This document shows positions 56,390-64,000 of a DNA stretch of 64,000 bases, in pieces. The first letter of the stretch is position 1. The number at the start of each line of letters is the position of its first letter. Where the stretch lies: assembly GCA_015062655.1 (NCBI GenBank), contig SUUG01000007.1, positions 62,001 to 126,000 on the forward strand. The letters are read 5' to 3'. The position numbers were made by a program, and so were the translations under genes. The DNA is from Coriobacteriaceae bacterium. Lineage in GTDB: Bacteria > Actinomycetota > Coriobacteriia > Coriobacteriales > Coriobacteriaceae. The notes beneath the pieces are model-generated. The model saw only the letters and a program-made list of their open reading frames with translations. It was not told the origin of the DNA and did no database searches.

Positions 56390-57598
56390 ATGGCCGAGGT
56401 GTGGACCATCAAGCGATGCATGGACTGGACGCGCGAGTACCTCAAGGACAAGGGGGTCGACCGCGCACGGCATGAGGCCGCGTGGATGCTGTCCTCAGTG
56501 ACGGGCCTCTCGCGGATGGAGCTCTTCCTCGCGCTCGACCGGCCGCTCTCGAAGCCGGAGCTCGATCGCATGCACGGGTGCGTCGTGCGCCGCGCAAAGG
56601 GGGAGCCCCTGCAGTACATCACCGGCGACACCCAGTTCCGCACCATCAACGTGATCTGCGAGCCGGGGGTCCTCATCCCGCGGCCTGAGACGGAGCTTCT
56701 GGTCGAGGAGGTGCTGAACTTCCTCGACGCCGAGGTGCTGCCGGCCCCCGTGCAGAAACGGCGCCGTATCGAGCTGCCGTGGAACGCGGAGGTTGCCGCC
56801 GCTCGGAAGGCCGAGGAGGCCGCACGCGCGGAGTCGGCGGTGGGCGAGGGTGCGGACGCCTTGGCATCGGGCGAACCCGCCCAGGACGCGGACGCGCCGG
56901 AGACGCCCTCAGCGGAGACCGACCTTGCCGCCCCGCCCTCAACGGAGGCTGCGCCGCAGCCCGCCCCGAGCGCGGCAGCCGCACCGGATGCCCCGCAGCC
57001 CGCCCGCACCGGTCGACCGGCGCGCGTGCTCGAGATCGGCTCGGGGACGGGCTGCATCAGCCTCTCGCTCGCCGCCGAGCGTCCGGGGCTCGTCGCGGCC
57101 GTCGCCACCGACATCGACCCCCAGGCCGTGGCCCTGTCCATCAGGAACCGCGAGGCCCTGGGAATCGACGCCGCCCGCGCCGATTTCCGGGAGGGCAGCC
57201 TGACGGCGCCCGTCCGCCACGAGGAGCGCGGCACCTTCGACGTCCTCGTGTCCAATCCCCCCTACATTCCCGAGGCGGTGATGGCTCAGCTCCCGTCCGA
57301 GGTCGTCGACTACGAGCCGCGCCGGGCGCTCGTGAGCGGGGCCGACGGCCTCGACCTGTTCCGCCATATCGTGAAGGCCGCCCCGCATATGCTCCGGCCG
57401 GGAGGCCTCTTGGCGTGCGAGCTCTTCGAGGGCGCGCTCGACGCCGCCGCCGCGCTCTGCCGCGCCGAGGGGCTTGTCGACGTCCGCGTGGTCGAGGACC
57501 TCACGCGGCGCCCCCGGTTCGTCCTAGCGCGCACGGTCTGGGGATCCGAACCGCTCCGCGCCTCGCCTCAAGCGGCCGGGGAGGACGCCTGGGCTTGA
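56390..57598 (+). CDS. prmC: Peptide chain release factor N5-glutamine methyltransferase with internal insert
   Basis: 402 residues, about 115 longer than typical PrmC. It methylates the Gln of the GGQ motif in release factors with SAM. N-terminal helical domain (1-75), the RPETE segment (about 100-104), then an Ala/Glu/Pro-rich insert of about 95 residues (roughly 116-210) that splits the enzyme just before the SAM-binding strand LEIGSGTG (214-221). The catalytic NPPY is at 289-292 (VSNPPYIPE). All core motifs are intact, so activity is expected with the insert as a flexible loop. The ribosome site GGAGAGG precedes the ATG. prfA is not adjacent. Confidence 0.92.
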   Translation: MAEVWTIKRCMDWTREYLKDKGVDRARHEAAWMLSSVTGLSRMELFLALDRPLSKPELDRMHGCVVRRAKGEPLQYITGDTQFRTINVICEPGVLIPRPETELLVEEVLNFLDAEVLPAPVQKRRRIELPWNAEVAAARKAEEAARAESAVGEGADALASGEPAQDADAPETPSAETDLAAPPSTEAAPQPAPSAAAAPDAPQPARTGRPARVLEIGSGTGCISLSLAAERPGLVAAVATDIDPQAVALSIRNREALGIDAARADFREGSLTAPVRHEERGTFDVLVSNPPYIPEAVMAQLPSEVVDYEPRRALVSGADGLDLFRHIVKAAPHMLRPGGLLACELFEGALDAAAALCRAEGLVDVRVVEDLTRRPRFVLARTVWGSEPLRASPQAAGEDAWA

Positions 57599-57603
57599 GG
57601 GCG

Positions 57604-57625
57604 GTGCCCGGCGCACCCCGGGCAC
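57604..57625. other. GC hairpin after prmC; remainder of gap empty
   Basis: GTGCCCGG and CCGGGCAC form an 8-base stem with a short loop six bases after the prmC stop; no T run follows, so termination is uncertain. The rest of 57599-57945 shows no gene. An AT-richer patch near 57745-57860 may hold the promoter for the tsaC gene. Confidence 0.5.
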
Positions 57626-57945
57626 CCGATGAGGGCTGGCGGGGCCTGGCTGTCCGAGCCGCGCCGCCCATCCCAGCCGCACGCCACCGCCCGCCCGCGA
57701 TGCCCCGCCCGCGGCCGTCGGCGCCGCCGATCCGCACCGAACACGTCATTTTCTATGTGCGTCCCGTGCATAACCTCCCCTTTACCGAGAGATGCTCCCC
57801 GCTGGCCCACTTCTTGCCCGATGCGGTCGTATGAAATCGTCACGCATGGGAAAATGCCTAAGAGCGATTTGCCCAACAAACGTCGAAGGCCACATGAGCG
57901 ACCTCTGCCCGACGGCACGCGCGGACGGGGGAGGAAGGTGCGGGC

Positions 57946-58668
57946 ATGCGAAGGATATATCGGATCGGCGGCGCCCTCCCGCGCCCTCCACGGCTCGTGA
58001 CCGCGTCCGCGGCCGACGACCTCGCCCGCGGCGCCCTCGCGCTGCTGCCCACCGAGACGGTCTACGGGATCGGCGTGGCGGTGAGCTCGCTTCCCGCCGA
58101 GCTCCCCGACTCCGGGAGCGGGTACCGCCGCATCTTCTCGCTCAAGCGCCGCGAGCTCGCGCAGACGGTCCCCTGGCTCGTAGGGGGTGTCGAGGCGCTC
58201 GACGCCTACGGCTCCCAGGTGGACCCCCGCGCCCGCGCCCTCGCTGAGGCGTTTTGGCCGGGGGCCCTGACCATCGTGGTCAAGGCGTCCCCGGCTGTCC
58301 CGGCCTTCCTGCGCGCCGATGACGGAACGGTCGCCTTGAGGATGAGCGCCTCCCCGGTCGTCCTCGCGCTCACGCGGGCGCTCTCCTCGCCGCTCGCGGT
58401 GACGAGCGCCAACACCCACGGCATGCCGGCCCCGACGTCGTTCAACGAGGTCGAGCCCCGCATCCTTTCCGGCGTCGACCTCGCCGTCGATGCGGGCGCC
58501 ACACCGTGCCGCGAGGCCTCCACGATCGTCTCGCTCGTCTCGGGCGGACTCGAGATCCTCCGCGAGGGCGCGCTCCCGGCCGAGCGCATCCGCCGCGCGC
58601 TCGCGTCCGCCCCCTCATCCGCGCCCCATACCGACACCGCCTGCGCCACCGGCGCGGGCATCCAATAA
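57946..58668 (+). CDS. tsaC: Threonylcarbamoyl-AMP synthase (Sua5/YciO/YrdC family)
   Basis: 240 residues. It makes threonylcarbamoyl-AMP from threonine, bicarbonate and ATP, the first step of t6A modification at tRNA position 37. Family motifs are LLPTETVYGIG, the KRR segment in FSLKRRELAQTVPW, FWPGALTIVVK, TVALRMSASPVV, LAVTSANTHG and ASTIVSLV near the end. Only the YrdC domain is present; there is no C-terminal Sua5 domain. GGGAGGAAGG lies upstream of the ATG. The glpK gene starts 13 bases after its stop. Confidence 0.92.
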   Translation: MRRIYRIGGALPRPPRLVTASAADDLARGALALLPTETVYGIGVAVSSLPAELPDSGSGYRRIFSLKRRELAQTVPWLVGGVEALDAYGSQVDPRARALAEAFWPGALTIVVKASPAVPAFLRADDGTVALRMSASPVVLALTRALSSPLAVTSANTHGMPAPTSFNEVEPRILSGVDLAVDAGATPCREASTIVSLVSGGLEILREGALPAERIRRALASAPSSAPHTDTACATGAGIQ

Positions 58669-58681
58669 AGAGGTACATCCG

Positions 58682-60226
58682 ATGGCATTCTCGTTCAACG
58701 ATCTGAAATTGGTGGAGCAGGCCTACTCCCCTGGCAAGAGCCAGTACATCATGGCGCTCGACTCGGGCACCACCTCGGCGCGCGCGGTCATCGTCGACGA
58801 GTACGGCTGCATCGTCGCCCAGGCGAAACGCGCCATCCCCACCCTCTACCCCCGGTCCGGCTGGGTCGAGCAGGACCCGATGGAGATCCTCGCGGCGCAG
58901 ATCGCGGTCATGATGGAGGTGCAGTTCAAAAGCGGCATCCACTCCGACAGCATCGCGGCCGTCGGCATCACCAACCAGCGCGAGACGGCCATCGTGTGGG
59001 ACAGCGATTCCGGCCAGCCCATCCACAACGCGATCGTCTGGCAGTGCCGGCGCACCGCGCCCATCGCCGACGCCCTCGTCCGCGAGGGGCATGAGGAGCT
59101 CATCCGCTCCAAGACGGGCCTCAAGCCCGACGCCTACTTCTCGGGCACCAAGATCACGTGGATCCTCGACAACGTGGACGGCGCGCGCGAGGCCGCGGCG
59201 GCGGGCCAGCTCATGTTCGGCACCGTTGACACCTGGCTGATCTACAACCTGACGGGCGGAATGGTCCACGCAACCGACTACACGAACGCCAGCCGCACCA
59301 TGCTCTTCAACATCCACACGCTCGACTGGGACGACGAGCTCCTGGAGCTCATGAACGTCCCGCGCGCCATGCTGCCCGACGTGCGCTGGAGCTCGGGCGA
59401 GTTCGGCCGCGTGTCGAGCGAGATCATGACGCACATGCCGCTGATCACCGGTGTCGCGGGCGATCAGCAGGCCTCGCTGTTCGGCCACTGCTGCTTCGAG
59501 CCGGGCGACACGAAGAACACCTACGGCACCGGCTGCTTCATGCTCATGAACACCGGGGACGAGGCTGTGGAGTCCAAGAACGGTCTGCTCTCGACCATCG
59601 GCATCGCCGAGGGCGGGCGCATCAGCTACGCTCTCGAGGGATCGATCTTCCACGCGGGCTCCATCATGACCTGGCTCCGCGACAAGCTGGGGATCATCGG
59701 CAGCGTCGAGGAGACGTCCGACATCGCCCGGGGTGCGGGGGACAACGGCGGCTGCTACCTCGTGCCCGCGTTCAGCGGGCTCGGCGCCCCCTGGTGGGAC
59801 CCGGATGCCCGCGGGCTCATCTGCGGGCTCTCGGCCGCGTCGGACCGCGCCTCACTCGTGCGCGCGGCCTGCGAGTCCATGGCGTTCCAGACCCACGACG
59901 TGCTGCGCTCGATGGAGGCGGACGCCGGCATCGGGCTCTGCTCGCTCTCGGTCGACGGCTCGGCCTCGCGCAACGAGTTCATCATGCAGTTCCAGGCCGA
60001 CCTACTTGGCATCCCGGTCGTCAAATCGGAGTCGGTGGAGACCACGGCCCTCGGCGCCGCCTACCTCGCGGGGCTCGCGGTGGGCTACTGGGAGAACCGC
60101 GAGGAGCTCAGGCAGAACCTCGGCCGCGGTCGGCGCTTCGTGCCCGCGGGGACCGTCGAGCGAACGGCGCAGCTCCTCTCGGGTTGGCACGATGCCGTGG
60201 CGCGTTCGCGCACGATGCTCTCGTAG
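58682..60226 (+). CDS. glpK: Glycerol kinase
   Basis: 514-residue FGGY-family kinase that phosphorylates glycerol to sn-glycerol-3-phosphate. Motifs: YIMALDSGTTSARAVIVDEYG at the N-terminal nucleotide domain, QHPRSGWVEQDP-like YPRSGWVEQDP, TNQRETAIVWD, a conserved GVAGDQQASLFG and GTGCFMLMNTG, and FSGLGAPWWDPDARG. A ten-residue extension (MAFSFNDLKLVEQ) precedes the usual start. No glycerol facilitator or glycerol-3-phosphate dehydrogenase is beside it. It follows tsaC closely, probably in one transcript. Confidence 0.96.
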   Translation: MAFSFNDLKLVEQAYSPGKSQYIMALDSGTTSARAVIVDEYGCIVAQAKRAIPTLYPRSGWVEQDPMEILAAQIAVMMEVQFKSGIHSDSIAAVGITNQRETAIVWDSDSGQPIHNAIVWQCRRTAPIADALVREGHEELIRSKTGLKPDAYFSGTKITWILDNVDGAREAAAAGQLMFGTVDTWLIYNLTGGMVHATDYTNASRTMLFNIHTLDWDDELLELMNVPRAMLPDVRWSSGEFGRVSSEIMTHMPLITGVAGDQQASLFGHCCFEPGDTKNTYGTGCFMLMNTGDEAVESKNGLLSTIGIAEGGRISYALEGSIFHAGSIMTWLRDKLGIIGSVEETSDIARGAGDNGGCYLVPAFSGLGAPWWDPDARGLICGLSAASDRASLVRAACESMAFQTHDVLRSMEADAGIGLCSLSVDGSASRNEFIMQFQADLLGIPVVKSESVETTALGAAYLAGLAVGYWENREELRQNLGRGRRFVPAGTVERTAQLLSGWHDAVARSRTMLS

Positions 60227-60307
60227 CGCCGCCGGCCTCCTCCGAACTGTAGTAGAGTGTGGTCGGCCCCGGGCACCGGGGATGGACCATTCTGAAAGGA
60301 CAGGGCA

Positions 60308-60799
60308 ATGCGCATCGCCATCGGTTCCGATCACGCGGGCTTCGAGCAGAAGCAGATGCTCGTGGACTACCTCACCAACGAGCTCGGCCACGAGGTCATC
60401 GACCTCGGGCCCGATACGGACGGCCGCGTCGATTACCCGGACTACGGCGAGAAGGTCGCGCGCTCGGTGGCCTCGGGCGAGGCCGACCGCGGCGTCGCCG
60501 TCTGCGGCACGGGCATCGGCATCGCCCTCGCGGCCGACAAGGTCGCCGGCGTGCGCGCCTCCTCCATCACGAGCCCTGAGTTCGCCGACCTGTTCCGCCG
60601 CCACAACGACGGCAACGTCATCGGCCTTTCCGGCCGCTTCGTCGACCCCGAGGTCAACCGCGACATCGTCCGGGTGTTCCTCACCTCTGAGTTCGAGGGC
60701 GGCCGCCACGCCCAGCGCGTCGCCAAGATCATGAAGCTCGATGAGAGCGGCAAGGTCGAGGGCGGACAGCGCCCGCCGGTCATGCCGATCAACCGATAA
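60308..60799 (+). CDS. rpiB: Ribose-5-phosphate isomerase B
   Basis: 163-residue RpiB/LacAB isomerase interconverting ribose-5-phosphate and ribulose-5-phosphate. SDHAGFEQK at the start, DYPDYGEKVA, the catalytic Cys in AVCGTGIGIALAADK and RRHNDGNVIGLSGR are all present. A C-terminal tail of about 20 residues (GGQRPPVMPINR) is extra. GAAAGGACAGGGC precedes the ATG. It is 23 bases upstream of upp, so ribose-phosphate supply and PRPP-dependent uracil salvage are co-transcribed. Confidence 0.96.
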   Translation: MRIAIGSDHAGFEQKQMLVDYLTNELGHEVIDLGPDTDGRVDYPDYGEKVARSVASGEADRGVAVCGTGIGIALAADKVAGVRASSITSPEFADLFRRHNDGNVIGLSGRFVDPEVNRDIVRVFLTSEFEGGRHAQRVAKIMKLDESGKVEGGQRPPVMPINR

Positions 60800-60822
60800 C
60801 CCGCAATCGAGAAGGAGCCCTT

Positions 60823-61470
60823 ATGTCCGTCGATTTCGATACCCCCCGCGTCACGCTGATCGACCACCCGCTGGTCCAGCACAAGCTCGCCATCATGCGC
60901 AGCGAGGATACGGGCACCAAGCAGTTCCGTGAGCTCGTCCGCGAGCTGGCGCTCTTCGAGGGCTATGAGGCCACGCGCGACTTCCCCCTCGAGGACGTCT
61001 CCGTGAAGACCCCCATCTGCGAGACCACCTGCCGCCGCCTCTCGGGACGCAAGGTCGCGATCATCCCGATCCTGCGCGCCGGCCTTGGCATGGTGGACGG
61101 CATCCTCGAGCTCGTCCCCTCGGCGCGCGTGGGGCACCTCGGTATGTACCGCGACGAGGTCACGCATGAGCCGCACGAGTACTACGCCAAGGTCCCGGCC
61201 GATATCGAGCAGCGCATCTGCCTCGTGGTCGATCCGATGCTCGCCACGGGAGGCTCCTCCATCGACGCGATCAAGTACCTGCGCCGGCAGGGCGTGCAGG
61301 ACGTCCGCCTGCTCGTGCTCGTGGCCGCTCCGGAGGGGATCAAGGCCGTGCTCGAGTCCGACCCGCAGGTCCGGGTCTTCACGTGCGCGATCGACGAGGG
61401 CCTGAACGAGGCCGCCTACATCGTCCCCGGGCTCGGCGATGCCGGCGACCGCATCTTCGGCACCAAATAG
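60823..61470 (+). CDS. upp: Uracil phosphoribosyltransferase
   Basis: 215 residues. It converts uracil and PRPP to UMP. Recognisable segments: DHPLVQHKLAIMR, TGTKQFRELVRELA, VAIIPILRAGLGMVDG, the PRPP loop LVVDPMLATGGSSIDAI and the C-terminal uracil-binding IVPGLGDAGDRIFGTK. Length and motifs are standard. AAGGAG lies seven bases before the ATG. It is the last gene of the glpK-rpiB-upp run. Confidence 0.97.
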   Translation: MSVDFDTPRVTLIDHPLVQHKLAIMRSEDTGTKQFRELVRELALFEGYEATRDFPLEDVSVKTPICETTCRRLSGRKVAIIPILRAGLGMVDGILELVPSARVGHLGMYRDEVTHEPHEYYAKVPADIEQRICLVVDPMLATGGSSIDAIKYLRRQGVQDVRLLVLVAAPEGIKAVLESDPQVRVFTCAIDEGLNEAAYIVPGLGDAGDRIFGTK

Positions 61471-61517
61471 ACGCCTGTAACTAAATTCATTTGTCGGTGC
61501 ACCCGTAGTGCCGACAT

Positions 61518-61551
61518 GAGGGGGAGGGGATGTCGCATCCTCTCCCCTCTT
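61518..61551 (+). terminator. Probable terminator after upp
   Basis: GAGGGGGAGGGGATG pairs imperfectly with CATCCTCTCCCCTC over a three-base loop, 48 bases after the upp stop. Only a short T stretch follows, so efficiency is uncertain. The remainder of 61471-61676 shows no gene. Confidence 0.6.
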
Positions 61552-61676
61552 ACACGGAAAAAAGCGGCGGTGCACATCCTCAACCAGCAAAAACGCCGTT
61601 TATCTACAGCGTGGGGCCGCTGATTCGGAATGATGTGCCGTTCCCATAATTCCGTGGTTTTGCACAAGTCAATGCT

Positions 61677-62102
61677 ATGCGCTCCCCGCATTTTTCGTTA
61701 TACTTGCTCCAGAAAGGGCGACCTGGGGCCGCAAGCACGTGCATGGGGTGGTTTTGCTTGGCTGGGGGAGTCTTGTTCACGCTCGCTTCCCGCCCGGTGA
61801 TCTTCCTCGCGGGCACAGGGGTCGGCATCGCCGCCTTCGGTGTCCTCATGCTCGTCTTGCTCCCGGTTCTCCGGCACAAAAGCACAGCTAGCCTTGGTAA
61901 GGGCTTTGCTGCGATCGCCGTTTCGGGTGTTCTCATCATGACCGGCGTGATCGCAGCGCTCCTGTTCTTTCCCGAGGACCTGCTCGTGCTCTTTGGCGGG
62001 GAGCTCGTGAGTTTTTTTGTGTGCTGGATCGTGTTCGCTGTCACGTTCCTCACGCACCTCGGGAGGCCCGGCGGGATCGATGGAAAGGGAAAGGTCTCAT
62101 AG
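61677..62102 (+). CDS. AtpI-like membrane protein preceding the ATP synthase genes
   Basis: 141 residues with four hydrophobic segments (about 22-42, 45-65, 75-97 and 105-130). It occupies the place of atpI or a subunit I-like assembly factor of F-type ATP synthases, and its stop TAG shares one base with the GTG of atpB. Sequence resemblance to AtpI is weak, so the role is inferred from position and topology. No clear ribosome site precedes the ATG at 61677; an in-frame ATG at 61743 could be the start instead. Confidence 0.65.
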   Translation: MRSPHFSLYLLQKGRPGAASTCMGWFCLAGGVLFTLASRPVIFLAGTGVGIAAFGVLMLVLLPVLRHKSTASLGKGFAAIAVSGVLIMTGVIAALLFFPEDLLVLFGGELVSFFVCWIVFAVTFLTHLGRPGGIDGKGKVS

Positions 62103-62899
62103 TGGAAGCATTCGATAAGCTCCCAGCCGAGATTAACCACCTGGTGGCGGAATTCTCCTCCATCCCGGTGATTGGCACGTTGACACTCGGTTTGACGCAG
62201 TACACGTTCTGGCTCCTGATCTCGGCGGTACTCACGCTCGTCGTGGTGTTCGCCTACTCGAAGCGGGCCGCGCTCGTCCCCCATGGCATCTTCCCGAACA
62301 TCATGGAGACGGCCATCAACTTCGTGTCCCGCGACATGGGCCAGCAGATCATCGGCCCCACCTGGCGGGAGCACTTCCCGTTCTTGGCCTCGATCTTCTT
62401 CTTCATCTTGATCAACAACCTGGTGGGCGTCATCCCCGGCATGAAGCCGGGCACGGGCACCATCTCCACCACCGCGGCGCTGGCTCTCGTGTCTTTCGTG
62501 TACTTCGTCGCCGTGGGTATCAAACGGCACGGCTTCGTCGGATACGCCAAGAGCCTGGCGCCCTCGGGCGTCATGTTCCCGCTGAACCTGCTCATCTGGT
62601 TCATCGAGCTCATTTCGCTGATCCTGCGCCCCATCACGCTCGCCGTGCGTCTGTTCTGCAACATGTTCGCCGGTCATATCGTGATGGGCTCGTTCGCCCT
62701 GATGGTCAGCCTGTTCGCCGAGCCGCTGCTGCATGAGCTCACCGCCTCGGGCGTGCTGGGCGCGCTGCCGGCCGTGGGCTTTGCAGCCATCCTCTTAGTC
62801 ATTTACGCTATCGAGATCTTCGTGGCCTGTGTGCAGGCGTACGTCTTCACCGTGCTCGTGTCTGTGTACATCCAGGGCGTGGAGGCGGAGGGCCACTAG
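62102..62899 (+). CDS. atpB: ATP synthase F0 subunit a
   Basis: 265-residue membrane stator subunit forming the proton half-channels. The essential Arg is R183 in LRPITLAVRLFCNMFAGH, with the preceding helix LNLLIWFIELISLI and final helices holding EIFVACVQAYVFTVL. The start is GTG, overlapping the previous stop by one base; GGAAAGG lies about nine bases upstream. Length is typical. Confidence 0.95.
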   Translation: MEAFDKLPAEINHLVAEFSSIPVIGTLTLGLTQYTFWLLISAVLTLVVVFAYSKRAALVPHGIFPNIMETAINFVSRDMGQQIIGPTWREHFPFLASIFFFILINNLVGVIPGMKPGTGTISTTAALALVSFVYFVAVGIKRHGFVGYAKSLAPSGVMFPLNLLIWFIELISLILRPITLAVRLFCNMFAGHIVMGSFALMVSLFAEPLLHELTASGVLGALPAVGFAAILLVIYAIEIFVACVQAYVFTVLVSVYIQGVEAEGH

Positions 62900-63018
62900 G
62901 CCCCTGAGGGCGGCCCTTGCGGGCGCGCCCTCGCAATCTTGGTACCAGGCGCAGGAGCGCTTGTGATACGTTCGCATTCGGATGCGCCCAAAGGGGGCGC
63001 ATGAACGGAGGAGGAATC

Positions 63019-63213
63019 GTGGGAGTTATCGGTTACGGTCTTGGCGTTATCGGTGCCGGCCTGGCTATCGGCATCAGCGCGTACGGTGCGACGCAGGCTA
63101 TGGCTCGCCAGCCTGAGATCCAGGACCGTGCGTTCACCGTCTTCATCATGGGCGCTGCGTTCGCCGAGGCCCTGGCCCTGATCGGCTTCGTCGTCACACT
63201 GGTGGTCAGGTAG
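63019..63213 (+). CDS. atpE: ATP synthase F0 subunit c
   Basis: 64-residue two-helix proteolipid of the rotor ring. A Gly/Ala-rich first helix (GAGLAIGISAYGA), the polar loop ARQPE and the ion-binding E50 in AAFAEALALIG are seen. No Gln/Ser-Thr sodium signature accompanies the Glu, so protons are the expected ion. A GTG start is chosen because GGAGGAGG lies four to five bases before it; an in-frame ATG at 63001 would add six residues (MNGGGI) and has no good ribosome site. The 100-base gap upstream holds a small GC hairpin. Confidence 0.93.
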   Translation: MGVIGYGLGVIGAGLAIGISAYGATQAMARQPEIQDRAFTVFIMGAAFAEALALIGFVVTLVVR

Positions 63214-63249
63214 GTGGACCCTCGAGGCCTCTACCCTAAGGGAGATGCA

Positions 63250-63840
63250 ATGAAAAAGATTCACAGTGGCATTGTCGCAGGCGCTGCCGTGCTTCTCGCA
63301 CCCACCGCGGCGTTCGCCGAGGAGAGCTCCGCCGGCGGTGCCGAGATCCTGATCCCCAAGCTCGCCGAGTTCCTCCCGGCGCTTGTGGTCTTTCTCATCA
63401 TCTGGGCCCTGCTCGCGAAGTTCGCATGGCCGAGCGTTCTCGCCATGCTCACGAAGCGCGAGCAGACCATCCAGGAGAGCATCGATGAGGCCGAGGAGAT
63501 CAAGGCGCACGCCAAGGAGGTGCGTGCCGAGGCCGACGCCGTCGTGACGGCCGCCCGCCGCAAGGCCTCCGAGATCGTCCTCGCCGCCCGCGAGGACGCG
63601 GAGAAGGAGCGCGCCCGCATCGTCGCCGGGGCGCACACCGATGCCGAGGACATCATCACCAAGGCGCGCGATCGCGCTGCCGACGAGCAGCGCCGCATCT
63701 ACGCGCACGCCACGGACTCCATCGCGAAGGTCTCCGTCGCAGTCGCCGGCAAGATCGTGGGCGACGTGCTCGCCGACGACGAGGAGAAGCAGCGGGAGCT
63801 CATCAAGAAGTACATCGCGGAAGTGGGTAGCCTCCGATGA
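63250..63840 (+). CDS. atpF: ATP synthase F0 subunit b
   Basis: 196-residue peripheral stalk subunit. One membrane helix (about 42-62, PALVVFLIIWALLAKFAWPS) is followed by a long charged coiled coil (about 70-180, AEEIKAHAKEVRAEADAVV). Unusually, the first 25 residues look like a cleavable signal peptide (LLAPTAAFAEE) before the membrane anchor, which would set topology. The start follows AAGGGAG. Its stop overlaps atpH by four bases. Confidence 0.94.
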   Translation: MKKIHSGIVAGAAVLLAPTAAFAEESSAGGAEILIPKLAEFLPALVVFLIIWALLAKFAWPSVLAMLTKREQTIQESIDEAEEIKAHAKEVRAEADAVVTAARRKASEIVLAAREDAEKERARIVAGAHTDAEDIITKARDRAADEQRRIYAHATDSIAKVSVAVAGKIVGDVLADDEEKQRELIKKYIAEVGSLR

Positions 63841-64000
63841 GCGATTCCAACTCCCCCAGCCGCATCGAGCGCCGCAAGCTCGAGACCTACGCGCGGACGC
63901 TGCTTGACGCGGCGCGCAGCGAGGACCGCGTCTACGAGGATCTCGTTCCGCTGAGGGCCCAGGCTGACGCCTCCCCGGAGGTCCTCTCGGTCATGAGCGC
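63837..64000 (+). CDS. atpH: ATP synthase F1 subunit delta (3' truncated by window)
   Basis: The first 54 or so residues are visible, beginning MSDSNSPSRIERRKLETYAR with TLLDAARSEDRVYEDL, which fits the N-terminal helical domain of subunit delta (OSCP) in the usual b-delta gene order. It starts at an ATGA overlap with atpF. The rest is outside the window. Confidence 0.85.
   Translation, partial: MSDSNSPSRIERRKLETYARTLLDAARSEDRVYEDLVPLRAQADASPEVLSVMS

Overview
The window is GC-rich, with codon third positions mostly G or C, and it reads as the chromosome of a gut actinobacterium of the class Coriobacteriia, most likely Collinsella. The basis is a dnaK-grpE-dnaJ-hspR operon, an actinobacterial kinase/FHA/PstP/RodA-PbpA/PknB operon, two giant host-glycan hydrolases ending in LPKTGD sortase signals, MenA, and RpiR/PTS and FucO sugar genes. 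The genus is an inference; no 16S or other decisive marker is present.

Layout. 1-2.7 kb: both halves of a heterodimeric ABC exporter, the first cut by the window edge. 2.7-5.3 kb: a decayed beta-glucoside locus (rpiR, GH1, PTS EIIC fragments) lying among three copies of an approximately 163-bp dispersed repeat with a central palindrome. 5.5-8.1 kb: YitT-family membrane protein, MenA and a 2[4Fe-4S] ferredoxin. 8.3-12.6 kb: heat-shock operon. 13-24.6 kb: cell-wall-anchored GH84 and GH2 enzymes. 24.7-27.4 kb: clpB, whose promoter carries the same 25-bp operator-like sequence as dnaK. 27.5-32.5 kb: gene remnants (MaoC, sialate lyase, TetR, oxidoreductase), a GntR regulator with fucO, a MITE-like element and hypA. 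32.56 kb: tRNA-Arg(CCT), followed by an EcoRII-like restriction-modification pair whose nuclease gene is broken by a 39-bp duplication, then an IS481-type remnant. 36.2-40.9 kb: FecBCD-type ABC importer with a NirJ/AhbC-like radical SAM enzyme and a divergent MerR regulator. 41.2-53.5 kb: two copies of a four-armed inverted repeat bracket an IS3 element and the cell-wall signalling operon (kinase, FhaA, FhaB, PstP, a RodA-PbpA fusion, PknB). 53.6-61.5 kb: dnaX, prmC, tsaC, glpK, rpiB, upp. 61.7-64 kb: the start of the F-type ATP synthase operon, ending inside atpH.

How it fits together. The core blocks (heat shock, envelope growth and its Ser/Thr phospho-signalling, DNA polymerase clamp loading, ATP synthase) are intact. 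The accessory stretches between them hold repeats, transposon debris and truncated catabolic genes, which points to repeated insertion and deletion at the joints. The GH84 and GH2 enzymes, the sialate-lyase remnant and fucO all point to a lifestyle on host glycans, with the soluble beta-glucoside and sialate capacities lost in this strain at these loci. No CRISPR array, rRNA or prophage was seen.
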